From NCBI RefSeq assembly GCF_001507645.1, contig NZ_CP013909.1, positions 62,001-126,000 of the forward strand: a DNA stretch of 64,000 nt. Reading direction: 5' to 3'. The notes under the pieces are model-generated. The model saw nothing but the letters and a program-made list of their open reading frames with translations, was not told where the DNA came from and ran no database searches. The position numbers and the translations under genes are program-made. Below, in pieces: positions 1 to 9,064 of the stretch; within the stretch, counting starts at the first letter, position 1, and every line of letters begins with the position of its first letter. Source of the stretch: Hymenobacter sedentarius. GTDB lineage: Bacteria > Bacteroidota > Bacteroidia > Cytophagales > Hymenobacteraceae.

Positions 1-610
1 TTTCCAGGGGCTGGGCCACGGCCTCGCGCAGGTGGTGCGCGGGCCGCTGCGGCACAATGCCGGCAAATGCCTCGGGCGTGCCGATGTGCAGATTGGGGTA
101 AACCACCACGCACCCGGTGCCCAACAGGTTCAGCTCAATTTCCTCAAAAACATCGCCCCTTTCCACAGCCAGCACCGGCTTATTGCGGATGAAGAAGGCG
201 CAGTCGGCGCCCAGCCGCCGGGCGTAGCTTTCCAGCATTTCCACCGTGAGCTCCAGGCCAAACAAGTCATTGGCGGCCTTCAGGGCAAAGGCGGCATCGG
301 CCGAGCCGCCGCCCAGGCCCGCCCCGATGGGCACGATTTTGTGCAGGTACATCTGGACCGTCGGCAGCTGCGGAAAATCGGCTTGCAGCAGCTCGTAGGC
401 CCGCACGCAGAGGTTGGTGGCGGGGCTGCCGGGGATGGGGCGGCCGGTGAGCGTGATGCTGGTGGCATGGCCCGCTTCGGCCGGCAACAGCTCCAGCGCA
501 TCGGTCCAGGGCAGCGGCACAAACACCGTTTCCAGGTTGTGGAAGCCGTCGGGGCGGCGCTCGGTCACGTAGAGGCCGAGGTTGAGTTTGGCGTTGGGGA
601 AAACGAGCAT
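1..610 (-). CDS. ispE: 4-diphosphocytidyl-2-C-methyl-D-erythritol kinase (IspE), 3' end outside window
   Basis: The enzyme phosphorylates CDP-methylerythritol with ATP in the cytosolic non-mevalonate (MEP) isoprenoid pathway. About 203 N-terminal residues are visible, read leftwards from the ATG at 610 and running off the left edge. The start NAKLNLGLYV carries the conserved Lys8. The GHMP-kinase ATP loop PIGAGLGGGSADAA is at about 94-107, and GADCAFF with catalytic Asp136 follows. A -7 box (TAACTTTG, 646-639) lies 28 nt upstream of the ATG, which supports this start. The start overlaps that of the divergent sugar transferase if the latter uses ATG 609. Family assignment is secure; only the C-terminus is missing. 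Confidence 0.95.
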   Translation of the reverse strand, partial: MLVFPNAKLNLGLYVTERRPDGFHNLETVFVPLPWTDALELLPAEAGHATSITLTGRPIPGSPATNLCVRAYELLQADFPQLPTVQMYLHKIVPIGAGLGGGSADAAFALKAANDLFGLELTVEMLESYARRLGADCAFFIRNKPVLAVERGDVFEEIELNLLGTGCVVVYPNLHIGTPEAFAGIVPQRPAHHLREAVAQPLE

Positions 611-1298
611 GAACGGAAGCAAGCCAAAGCCTGCCGGGCAAAGTTACTTTTGCGCCGTGCCCGCTCCCGCTTCTTTTTACGTCCGCCACGGCAAGCGCCT
701 GCTTGACGTGGCCATTGCCCTGCCGCTGCTGGTGCTGGCCCTGCCGCTACTAGCTGGCGCCGCCGGGCTGGCCGCAGCCCAAAACCGGGGCCGGGTGCTG
801 TTTCGGCAGGTGCGGCCGGGCTGGCACGGGCGCTCCTTCGTGCTTTATAAAATTCAAACCATGACGGACGCGCGCGACCCGGCCGGCCACCTCCTGCCCG
901 ATGCCGCGCGCCTGCCCGCCCTAGGCCGCTGGCTGCGCGCCACGTCGCTCGATGAGCTGCCCCAGCTCTGGAACATCCTGCGCGGCGACCTGAGCCTGGT
1001 GGGCCCGCGCCCGCTGCTGCCCGAGTACCTGCTCCTGTACTCCCCCACCCAGGCCCGCCGCCACGAGGTGCGCCCCGGCCTCACGGGCTGGGCGCAGGTA
1101 AACGGCCGCAACGCCATTTCGTGGGAAGAAAAATTCGCCCTCGACGTATGGTACGTGGATAATATATCGTGGCGTCTGGATATGAACATCTTGTGGCGCA
1201 CCGCCGGGCGGGTGCTGCGCGGCAGCGGCGTGGCCACGCCCGGGCACGCCACCACCGTGGCCTTCCAGGGCAGCCCCCCTCCCTCCGTTTCCCCGTAG
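609..1298 (+). CDS. Undecaprenyl-phosphate sugar-1-phosphate transferase, PglC-like
   Basis: Monotopic phosphoglycosyl transferase that would load the first sugar phosphate onto undecaprenyl phosphate at the inner membrane. It has the family order: F-Y-x-R-x-G-K-R-x-L-D, a re-entrant hydrophobic helix, DELPQLWNILRGDLSLVGPRPLLPEY, and RPGLTGWAQVNGRN near the end. The ATG at 609 gives 229 residues. A -7 box at 645-652 lies inside that reading frame and 4 nt before an in-frame GTG at 657, so a 213-residue protein from a leaderless mRNA is more likely and closer to the size of short PglC-type enzymes. It is followed after 8 nt by a PglD-like acetyltransferase and then a PglE-like aminotransferase, which suggests a diacetylated amino sugar as substrate (inference). 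Confidence 0.88.
   Translation: MNGSKPKPAGQSYFCAVPAPASFYVRHGKRLLDVAIALPLLVLALPLLAGAAGLAAAQNRGRVLFRQVRPGWHGRSFVLYKIQTMTDARDPAGHLLPDAARLPALGRWLRATSLDELPQLWNILRGDLSLVGPRPLLPEYLLLYSPTQARRHEVRPGLTGWAQVNGRNAISWEEKFALDVWYVDNISWRLDMNILWRTAGRVLRGSGVATPGHATTVAFQGSPPPSVSP
639..652. promoter_or_regulatory. Overlapping divergent -7 promoter boxes
   Basis: On the minus strand TAACTTTG (646-639) fits the Bacteroidota -7 consensus TAnnTTTG and would serve ispE. On the plus strand TACTTTTG (645-652) fits the same consensus and would serve the sugar transferase. The two boxes share the bases TA, so the two polymerases could not occupy them together. No clear -33 TTG was found for either. Confidence 0.55.
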
Positions 1299-1306
1299 AT
1301 TGCTGT

Positions 1307-2002
1307 ATGACCAAGTTGTTTTTCTCGGAATATGAAGAAATGGAAGCCGGCGCGCCTATCGTCATTTTTGGCGCGGGGGGCCTGGGGCGGGAGGTGCTGC
1401 TGCTGCTGCAGCAGCTCAACTTGAGCCACCCCCGCTGGGACGTGCGCGGCTTCTACGACGACTTGGCCCCCGCCACGCCCACCGTGGCCGGCCTCCCCTA
1501 CCTGGGCACCAGCGCCGACCTCAACGCCACCGCAGTGCCGCTGGCCGTGGCCGTGGCCGTGGGCAGCTCGGCCGGGCGGGCCGCCGTGGTGGCCCGGCTA
1601 ACCTCGGCGCGGCTATCGTTTCCGGTGCTGGTGCACCCGCAGGTGATGCTGGCCCCGCACCAGCGTGTTTCGCTGGGCGAGGGCTGCATCGTGCAGCAAG
1701 GCTGCCTGCTGACCTGCGATATTGAGCTGGGCCGCTTTGTGCTGCTCAACCTGGGCTGCACCGTGGGGCACGACGCCGTGCTCGGCGATTTTTGCTCGCT
1801 GATGCCCCACGCTAACGTGAGCGGCGCCGCCCAACTGGGCGCTGGCACCTACCTCGGCACCAACGCCACCGTTATCCAGGGCGTGCGCATTGGCGACAAC
1901 ACCATCATCGGGGCTGGGGCGGTGGCCGTGCGCGATTTACCGGCCAACGTGACTGCGGTGGGCGTCCCCGCCCGGGAATTAAAAATGAAGAATGAAGACT
2001 GA
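1307..2002 (+). CDS. NeuD/PglD-type sugar O/N-acetyltransferase
   Basis: Left-handed beta-helix acyltransferase, probably acetylating a UDP-4-amino-sugar with acetyl-CoA. The N-terminal Rossmann segment IVIFGAGGLGREV (about 18-30) binds the nucleotide sugar in this family. From about 115 onwards hexapeptide repeats build the beta-helix, with the candidate catalytic base His145 in CTVGHDAVLG. The protein is 231 residues from ATG 1307; a second in-frame ATG at 1340 (M-E-A-G-A-P) would also fit the family. The last residues, K-M-K-N-E-D, are encoded by the left arm of a palindromic repeat (1975-2048), so the native C-terminus has probably been replaced. It sits in a likely operon with the sugar transferase and aminotransferase. 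Confidence 0.88.
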   Translation: MTKLFFSEYEEMEAGAPIVIFGAGGLGREVLLLLQQLNLSHPRWDVRGFYDDLAPATPTVAGLPYLGTSADLNATAVPLAVAVAVGSSAGRAAVVARLTSARLSFPVLVHPQVMLAPHQRVSLGEGCIVQQGCLLTCDIELGRFVLLNLGCTVGHDAVLGDFCSLMPHANVSGAAQLGAGTYLGTNATVIQGVRIGDNTIIGAGAVAVRDLPANVTAVGVPARELKMKNED

Positions 2003-2048
2003 AGCATTGGTCAAATCCGATAATTCCATTTTCTTCATTGTTAATTCC
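1975..2048. repeat. Degenerate family 1 palindromic repeat
   Basis: The left arm (about 1975-1995, GGAATTAAAAATGAAGAA) pairs with the right arm (about 2031-2048, TTCTTCATTGTTAATTCC) with one mismatch over the core. The same words, ATGAAGAATGA and TTCTTCATT, recur at 25915, 29073, 50743 and 54180. It spans the stop codon of the acetyltransferase and most of the gap before the aminotransferase. Confidence 0.6.
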
Positions 2049-2065
2049 TAAATAAGCAAAACCGT

Positions 2066-3223
2066 ATGCGTAGCCAAGACCACGACCGCCTTTTTCTATC
2101 CCCTCCGCACCTGGGCCGGCACGAAATAAACTACGTGCACAAAGCCATCGAGGACAACTGGGTGGCGCCGGCGGGGCCCAATCTGACCGGCTTCGAGGCC
2201 GACATTTGCCAGGCTACTGGCGTGGCGCATTGCGTGGCGCTGTCGTCGGGCACGGCCGCCATTCACCTGGGGCTGATTCTACTCGGAGTGGGCCCCGGCG
2301 ACGAGGTGCTCTGCCCCTCCTTTACCTTCGTGGCTACGGCCAACCCCATTCTGTACGTGGGCGCAACGCCAGTTTTTGTAGACAGCGAAGCTGACACCTG
2401 GAACCTGTGCCCCGACCGCCTGCGCGAAGCCATTACCGACCGCATTGCCCGGGGCAAAAAGCCCAAGGCCCTGCTGCTGGTGCACCTTTACGGCATGCCG
2501 GCCCGGCTCACCGAGATACTGGCCATCGCGGCCGAGTACGAGCTGCCCATCCTCGAAGACGCAGCCGAAGCGCTGGGCTCGTGTTTCAACAATAAGCCGC
2601 TGGGTAGCTTCGGCACGGTTGGCGTGTTTTCCTTCAACGGCAACAAGATTCTGACCACCAGCGGCGGCGGCGCGCTGGTGACCAACGACGCGGCCCTGGC
2701 CCAGAAAGCCCGGTTCCTGGCTACTCAGGCCAAGGACGACGCGCCCCACTACCAACACTCGGAAGTGGGCTACAACTACCGCCTGAGCAACATCCTGGCC
2801 GGCATTGGCCGCGGGCAGATGGAGCTGCTATGCGAGCGGGTGAAGCGGCGCCGCGAAATTTTTGCGTGGTATAAGGAACACCTCGCCTGCCTGCCCGGCC
2901 TCGGCGTGGCCCCGGCCACCGAGCCCGCCGGCAGCCGCTCCAACCGCTGGCTCACCACGGTGCTGCTCGACCCCACCGAGACCACCGCCACCCCGGAAAC
3001 CGTGCGGCTGCAGCTCGAAACCCACAACGTGGAAAGCCGCCCGCTCTGGAAGCCGCTGCACCTGCAGCCCCTGTTTGTGGGCGCGCCTATGTACGGCGGC
3101 TCCGTTTGCGCCAACTTATTTGACCGCGGCCTGTGCTTGCCCAGCGGCACCGCCATGACGGAAGCCGACCTGCGCCGGGTAGCCGAGGCCGTAGCCGAAG
3201 GCCTGCCCGTACCCGTGAGCTAA
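2066..3223 (+). CDS. DegT/DnrJ/EryC1/StrS-family PLP aminotransferase, PglE-like
   Basis: PLP-dependent transaminase acting on a nucleotide-linked 4-keto sugar. The 385-residue length is normal. Landmarks are SSGTAAIHLGL (60-70), CPSFTFVATANPI, LEDAAEALGS with Asp165 for the pyridine nitrogen, and the Schiff-base Lys194 in SFNGNKILTTSGGG. The C-terminal half has YNYRLSNILAGIGRGQ and SRPLWKPLH, typical of the family. Its place after PglC-like and PglD-like genes suggests it makes the amino sugar of a bacillosamine-like pathway; the dehydratase (PglF type) is not in this window. Its stop overlaps that of the convergent MFS gene by 4 nt. Confidence 0.9.
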   Translation: MRSQDHDRLFLSPPHLGRHEINYVHKAIEDNWVAPAGPNLTGFEADICQATGVAHCVALSSGTAAIHLGLILLGVGPGDEVLCPSFTFVATANPILYVGATPVFVDSEADTWNLCPDRLREAITDRIARGKKPKALLLVHLYGMPARLTEILAIAAEYELPILEDAAEALGSCFNNKPLGSFGTVGVFSFNGNKILTTSGGGALVTNDAALAQKARFLATQAKDDAPHYQHSEVGYNYRLSNILAGIGRGQMELLCERVKRRREIFAWYKEHLACLPGLGVAPATEPAGSRSNRWLTTVLLDPTETTATPETVRLQLETHNVESRPLWKPLHLQPLFVGAPMYGGSVCANLFDRGLCLPSGTAMTEADLRRVAEAVAEGLPVPVS

Positions 3224-4419
3224 GCGGAAAACAACTGCTGTTCGGGTAGCCTTACGACCCGCACCCCTGCCAGGTACGCGGCCACGCCCAACGTGACCGC
3301 AGCCGCCAGCCCAAACGTAGCCAGCGGGCCGTACCATTGCCACAGCAGGCCAGCCCCGGTGCTGGCCCCCAGCGCAGCCAAGCTGCTCAGGCCCGCGTAC
3401 GTGCCCAACGCCGCGCCCGTATCGGTTTTCGCGCACAGCGTGCTCACCCAGGCCTTGCCCACGCCCTCGGTAGCGGCGGCGTACACCCCGTAGAGCATAA
3501 ACAGGGCGGCAAATTCCCACCGCTCGTGCGCGAAGGCCACGCCGCCGTAGACGGCGGCAAACATCACCAAGCCCGCTACCATCAGGCGGCGCGAGCCGAG
3601 GAGGTCGGCCAAGTGGCCCAGGGGCCAGGCGCTGGCCACATAGGTCACGTTGTAGAGAATATAAAGGCCTATAACCTGCGTTGCGGGTAGGCCCCGCTGC
3701 CGGGCCAGCAGCAGCAAAAACGCGTCGGAGCTGTTGACCAGGGCAAACACCAGCAGCCCGCCCACCACCCGGCGGTAGGAGCCGGAAGCCTGCCGCCAGT
3801 AGCGGAAAGACGCCCAGAACGGCACCACGGGCCGGCCCGATGGCACGGCACCCCGCTCATGCAGGGCAAACGTGATGAGCACCGCCACCACCCCGGGCAG
3901 GAAAGCCCACAGAAACAACGGCCGGAACTTCCCCGGATGTGCGCTCAGCCACAAGAGCGCCGCCAGTGGCCCCAGCACCGCGCCCAGTGTGTCCATGGAA
4001 CGGTGAAACCCGAATACTTTGCCCCGGTCAGCGGGCGTGGTTTCGTCCGACAGCAGCGCATCCCGGGCCCCCGTGCGCAGCCCTTTGCCCAGCCGGTCGA
4101 TGGTGCGGGCCAGCAGTACCCAGGCCGGCGTGGCCAGCACCGCCAGCAGTGGCTTCGACACCGCGCTCAGCCCGTAGCCCAACTGCACAAAGGGCGCGCG
4201 CCGGCCCAACCGGTCCGACCACTGCCCAAAGTAGCCCTTGCTCAGCCCCGCTACCGCCTCAGCCACGCCCTCCAGCACCCCGATAAAAAACACGGAAAAG
4301 CCGATGGACTGCAAGTACATCGGCATGACCGGATACAGCATTTCGCTGGCCAAATCAGTGAAGAGGCTGACCAGCGAAAGCAGCCACACGGCCCGGGTCA
4401 GGTAGCGAAAGCGTCCCAT
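3220..4419 (-). CDS. MFS transporter
   Basis: Major facilitator superfamily permease of 399 residues, with about 12 hydrophobic segments. The start at 4419 gives MGRFRYLTRAVWLLS, which leads straight into the first membrane helix; the open frame continues upstream, but that part is not membrane-like. LASEMLYPVMPMYL in helix 1 and the loop GYFGQWSDRLGRRAP between helices 2 and 3 (the G-x-x-x-D-R-x-G-R-R signature) are clear. The sequence resembles a group of uncharacterised bacterial MFS proteins. The substrate cannot be told from sequence. It lies 76 nt downstream of the trans-sulfuration gene on the same strand and could be co-transcribed. Confidence 0.85.
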   Translation of the reverse strand: MGRFRYLTRAVWLLSLVSLFTDLASEMLYPVMPMYLQSIGFSVFFIGVLEGVAEAVAGLSKGYFGQWSDRLGRRAPFVQLGYGLSAVSKPLLAVLATPAWVLLARTIDRLGKGLRTGARDALLSDETTPADRGKVFGFHRSMDTLGAVLGPLAALLWLSAHPGKFRPLFLWAFLPGVVAVLITFALHERGAVPSGRPVVPFWASFRYWRQASGSYRRVVGGLLVFALVNSSDAFLLLLARQRGLPATQVIGLYILYNVTYVASAWPLGHLADLLGSRRLMVAGLVMFAAVYGGVAFAHERWEFAALFMLYGVYAAATEGVGKAWVSTLCAKTDTGAALGTYAGLSSLAALGASTGAGLLWQWYGPLATFGLAAAVTLGVAAYLAGVRVVRLPEQQLFSA

Positions 4420-4495
4420 TTTAAGTACCTCTACGGCGGGTCGGTTCACGCAGCCAAGATTAAAAACGGTGCTTCCGCAACTCAACCTCTCAACG

Positions 4496-5617
4496 CTAGG
4501 CCAGGGCGTGAGCCAAATCGGCCAGTAGCTCTTCCACCGGCTCAATGCCTACGCTCAGGCGAATTAGCCCAACGGTGATGCCCAACGCGGCCTGCTGCTC
4601 TTCGGTGAGGGCGCGGTGAGAGGTATAGAGCGGGTGCGAGCACGACGAGTCGACGCCCGCCAGCGAGGGCGCAAACGGAAACCGCTGGGACCGCTGCATA
4701 AAGCGGTTGACCACCGCCACATCATCCGGCAACCGAAACGACAGCATGCCGCTGAACAGCCCGTGGCCCTGCGTGGCCGCCAGCACGTGTTGCGGGTGCG
4801 TGAGCAAGCCGGGGTAGTAAACGGCCTCCACAGTGGGGTGCACCTCGAGAAACTCAGCTACTTGCTGGGCGTTGTGGCTGTGCGCAGCCACCCGCAGGCG
4901 CATGGTTTTCATGCCCCGCACGCTCAACCAGCTTTCCATGGGGCTAAGCGTCAGGCCGAACACCGTGCCTATCTGCCGCAGGCGGGCGGCATCTTCGGCG
5001 GTGCGGGCTACTACGGCCCCGGCGGTCACGTCGGAGTGGCCGGCCAGGTACTTGGTCACGCTGTGCAGCACCAAATCGGCGCCGTACGCCAGTGGCTTGG
5101 TGAGCACCGGCGTGGCAAAAGTATTGTCTATCACCAGCTTCAGGTTGTGCTGGTGGCATTCGGTGGCCATTGCCCGCAGGTCTACCACGCGCAGCAGGGG
5201 GTTGCTCATCGTTTCGCAGAGCAGCAGCTTGGTGCTGGCCTGCACGTACGGCCGCAGGTTGTACAGTTCCTCAAACGGCACGTAGCTCACGCTCACCCCC
5301 AGGCGCGCCAGTTCCTGATTCAGCAGCGCCGCCGAGCCGCCGTAGATATCGGCCGCGCACAGCACGTGGTCGCCGGCCTGGCAGTAGGTCATCAGCGCCG
5401 CAAAAATGGCGGCCATGCCCGAGCCGGTGGCCACGGCGCCGGCCCCGCCTTCCCAGCGGTTCACGGCATCGGCCAGCTCGTCGCTGTTGGGGTTGCCATT
5501 GCGCGAGTACAGGTACCGGCTGCCCGGCTCGTCGAAGTACTGCTGCACGGCGTCCAAGTCCTCAAACTTGAAGACGGAAGTTTGGTAAATCGGGGTGATT
5601 TTGGGGATGATGTTCAT
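4496..5617 (-). CDS. Cys/Met metabolism PLP enzyme (cystathionine gamma-synthase/lyase family)
   Basis: PLP-dependent trans-sulfuration enzyme of 373 residues. Visible landmarks are the N-terminal TPIYQTSVF, YSRNGNPN, the phosphate-binding GSGMAAI (65-71), the aspartate in LVIDNTFATP, the Schiff-base Lys189 in HSVTKYLAGHSD, and the C-terminal SLGG-like segment SLAGVDSSCSHP. The last region, VGLIRLSVGIEPVEELLADL, matches the family. Sequence alone does not separate gamma-synthase, gamma-lyase and beta-lyase activities. A terminator for atpC ends just upstream, so it is likely to have its own promoter; no clear -7 box was found. Confidence 0.9.
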   Translation of the reverse strand: MNIIPKITPIYQTSVFKFEDLDAVQQYFDEPGSRYLYSRNGNPNSDELADAVNRWEGGAGAVATGSGMAAIFAALMTYCQAGDHVLCAADIYGGSAALLNQELARLGVSVSYVPFEELYNLRPYVQASTKLLLCETMSNPLLRVVDLRAMATECHQHNLKLVIDNTFATPVLTKPLAYGADLVLHSVTKYLAGHSDVTAGAVVARTAEDAARLRQIGTVFGLTLSPMESWLSVRGMKTMRLRVAAHSHNAQQVAEFLEVHPTVEAVYYPGLLTHPQHVLAATQGHGLFSGMLSFRLPDDVAVVNRFMQRSQRFPFAPSLAGVDSSCSHPLYTSHRALTEEQQAALGITVGLIRLSVGIEPVEELLADLAHALA

Positions 5618-5632
5618 ACAGGCAGTAAAGCA

Positions 5633-5664
5633 GAAAAGCCTTCCCGGTCACGGAAAGGCTTTTC
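5633..5664 (-). terminator. Rho-independent terminator after atpC
   Basis: Ten-base inverted repeat GAAAAGCCTT / AAGGCTTTTC around an 11-12 nt loop, 22 nt after the atpC stop, with T-rich flanks on both strands. It ends the atpD-atpC transcript. Confidence 0.75.
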
Positions 5665-5686
5665 TCAATTCATTTTAACAACCGGC

Positions 5687-5932
5687 TTAAGCGATGGCGC
5701 CTTCAGCCAGCACAATCACATTGTTGCGCAGCACTTCCACCACGCCGCCTTCGATGCGAATGGCTTCGCGGCCGGTCGCGCTGGTCAGCGTTACCTCGCC
5801 GGCGCGCAGGGCGGCAATCAGCGGGGCGTGGTTGTTCAGCACTTCAAACGAGCCATCGGCACCCGGAAACTGGGCCGACGTCACTTCGCCTTCGAATACC
5901 TTGCGGTCGGGGGTGATGATTTCTAAGTGCAT
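5687..5932 (-). CDS. atpC: F1 ATP synthase epsilon subunit, short form
   Basis: Epsilon subunit of the F1 sector, linking the gamma rotor to the c-ring. It has 81 residues and contains only the N-terminal beta-sandwich (MHLEIITPDRKVFEGEV, then FEVLNNHAPLIAALRAGEV). The C-terminal two-helix inhibitory domain of longer epsilon subunits is absent, as is common in Bacteroidota. It follows atpD after 124 nt, and that gap is filled by a family 2 palindrome. The rest of the ATP synthase genes are not in this window. Confidence 0.93.
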   Translation of the reverse strand: MHLEIITPDRKVFEGEVTSAQFPGADGSFEVLNNHAPLIAALRAGEVTLTSATGREAIRIEGGVVEVLRNNVIVLAEGAIA

Positions 5933-5942
5933 TTTAATTTTC

Positions 5943-6049
5943 TGTCATGCTGAGCGGAGCGAAGCATCTTATCACGTTCGCGCCGCGTGGGTTTGTAATT
6001 CTGACGGAGAAAGCAACCGTGATAAGATGCTTCCTCCGTCAGCATGACA
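5943..6049. repeat. Family 2 palindromic repeat between atpD and atpC
   Basis: The arms begin TGTCATGCTGAGCGGAGCGA and end TCAGCATGACA. The inner words AAGCATCTTATCACG and CGTGATAAGATGCTT pair exactly. The element is 107 nt and is transcribed as part of the atpD-atpC mRNA. Related elements are at 31996-32103 and 55481-55624. Confidence 0.8.
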
Positions 6050-6056
6050 AACGGAA

Positions 6057-7595
<1,539 letters not shown>

Positions 7596-7603
7596 TCAGG
7601 CCG

Positions 7604-7611
7604 CAAAATTA
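7604..7611 (-). promoter_or_regulatory. -7 box for atpD-atpC
   Basis: TAATTTTG on the minus strand fits TAnnTTTG. A TTG about 20 nt further upstream (near 7632-7634) can serve as the -33 element. The predicted leader is about 35 nt. Confidence 0.6.
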
Positions 7612-7776
7612 CGGCAGAAGCACGGCTTTTCCAACCCCTTTCGGTATAAGGCCCGCCTCCTCACTTTTGGGCCTCTCAAGGCACTTTACTCCGTGTAAAT
7701 CAGCCTGCAATGAGTGTTTAGGCGCTTTACTCCGGCTTCCTGCTCAATTTTATTCAGAAAATTTTTCCACAAAAAC

Positions 7777-7806
7777 TTGCCTCGAATTTTTCCGGTAGTA
7801 CATTTG
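7777..7806 (+). promoter_or_regulatory. Promoter of tRNA-Gln
   Basis: TTG (7777-7779), a 19-nt spacer, then TACATTTG (7799-7806): an exact match to the Bacteroidota sigma-A promoter layout. It lies 33 nt before the tRNA 5' end. It is the best-formed promoter in the window. Confidence 0.75.
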
Positions 7807-7839
7807 CACTCCCAAACGGCACGTAGCCCACTGGGAAAT

Positions 7840-7912
7840 TGTCCGATGGTGTAACTGGCAACACGCTTGATTTTGATTCAAGAAAGTCCAGGTTCGAGCC
7901 CTGGTCGGACAA
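7840..7912 (+). tRNA. tRNA-Gln (UUG)
   Basis: A complete cloverleaf can be drawn. The acceptor stem is TGTCCGA/TCGGACA, the D stem GTGT/ACAC, the anticodon stem CTTGA/TCAAG around the loop TTTTGAT (anticodon TTG, glutamine), the variable loop AAAGT, and the T stem CCAGG/CCTGG around TTCGAGC. The discriminator base is A at 7912 and CCA is not encoded. A promoter lies upstream and a terminator follows at 7931. Confidence 0.95.
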
Positions 7913-7930
7913 CGACAAAGCTCGAGTAAA

Positions 7931-7986
7931 CGAAAGGCGCTGGCTTCTCCAACTTCCGGAGTGGTCAGCGCCTTTCGCTTTTTCCA
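7931..7986 (+). terminator. Terminator after tRNA-Gln
   Basis: CGAAAGGCGCTG pairs with CAGCGCCTTTCG and is followed by CTTTTTC. It starts 18 nt after the tRNA. Confidence 0.8.
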
Positions 7987-8058
7987 CCCGGCCTCTCCCG
8001 TCGCCTCGCTGGCCCGAGCCTTACTGCGCTTCAACTTATTATTTCAGCACCTTCCCCT

Positions 8059-8985
8059 ATGAAACAGGTCAAAATTTTTGCCGGAAATGCCTCACACGAC
8101 TTGGCAGAGCGCATTGCCGAAGCGTATGGCACCCAGCTCGGCGACCTCAGCATCCAGCGCTTTGCCGACATGGAACTCGGCCCCAGCTTCAACGAGAGCG
8201 TGCGGGGCTGCGCGGTGTTCCTCATCCAGAGCACCAACCCGCCGGCCGAAAACCTGATGGAGCTGATGCTGATGGTGGACGCCGCCAAGCGGGCCTCGGC
8301 CCACTCCGTCAACATTGTGATGCCCTACTACGGCTACGCCCGCCAGGACCGCAAAGACAAGCCCCGCGTAAGCATCGGCGCCAAGGTGGTGGCCGATTTC
8401 ATTCAGAGCGTGGGCACCAGCCGCCTGATGACCTGCGACCTGCACGCCGGTCAGATTCAGGGCTTCTTCGACATCCCCGTCGACCACCTCGACGGCGCCA
8501 CCGTGTCGGCGCCCTACATCAAGTCCCTGAACCTTGAGAACCTCATCTTTGCCTCGCCCGACGTGGGCGGCGTGGTGCGCACCCGCGCCTTCGCCAAGAA
8601 GTTCGGCGCCGAAATCGTGGTCTGCGACAAAATGCGCCTGCGGGCCAATGAAATCGCCTCCATGCAGGTGATTGGCGACGTGACGGGCATGAACGTGGTG
8701 CTGGTGGACGACATCGTGGACACGGCCGGCACCATCTGCAAAGCCGCCGACCTGCTCATGGAGCGCGGCGCCCTGTCGGTGCGCGCGGTTATCACCCACC
8801 CCTTGCTCTCGGGTCCGGCCCACGACCGCATCCGCGAGTCGGCGCTGACCGAAGTAATTGTGTCGGACACGATTCCGTTGCGCCAAGAGAACCCCAAGAT
8901 TCGTGTGATTTCGCTCGCTGATTTATTTGCCGCCGCCATCCGCAACGTGGTGACGCATGAGAGCATCAGCTCGCTGTTTGTGTAA
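8059..8985 (+). CDS. prs: Ribose-phosphate pyrophosphokinase
   Basis: Makes PRPP from ribose 5-phosphate and ATP for nucleotide, His and Trp synthesis. It is 308 residues, normal for class I PRPP synthases. Landmarks are KIFAGNASHDLAERIA at the N-terminus, the ATP-binding YYGYARQDRK, the metal-binding CDLHAGQIQGFF, and the PRPP loop VVLVDDIVDTAGTI. The stop is followed by a 79-nt gap and a GNAT gene. No terminator was seen between them. Confidence 0.97.
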   Translation: MKQVKIFAGNASHDLAERIAEAYGTQLGDLSIQRFADMELGPSFNESVRGCAVFLIQSTNPPAENLMELMLMVDAAKRASAHSVNIVMPYYGYARQDRKDKPRVSIGAKVVADFIQSVGTSRLMTCDLHAGQIQGFFDIPVDHLDGATVSAPYIKSLNLENLIFASPDVGGVVRTRAFAKKFGAEIVVCDKMRLRANEIASMQVIGDVTGMNVVLVDDIVDTAGTICKAADLLMERGALSVRAVITHPLLSGPAHDRIRESALTEVIVSDTIPLRQENPKIRVISLADLFAAAIRNVVTHESISSLFV

Positions 8986-9064
8986 ACGGCCCTCAACTGG
9001 ACGCTTCCGTTGAACTTGCCTAACGGGCACTTTCCTCTCATTTGGTTTTAGTCAAAACTGCACG

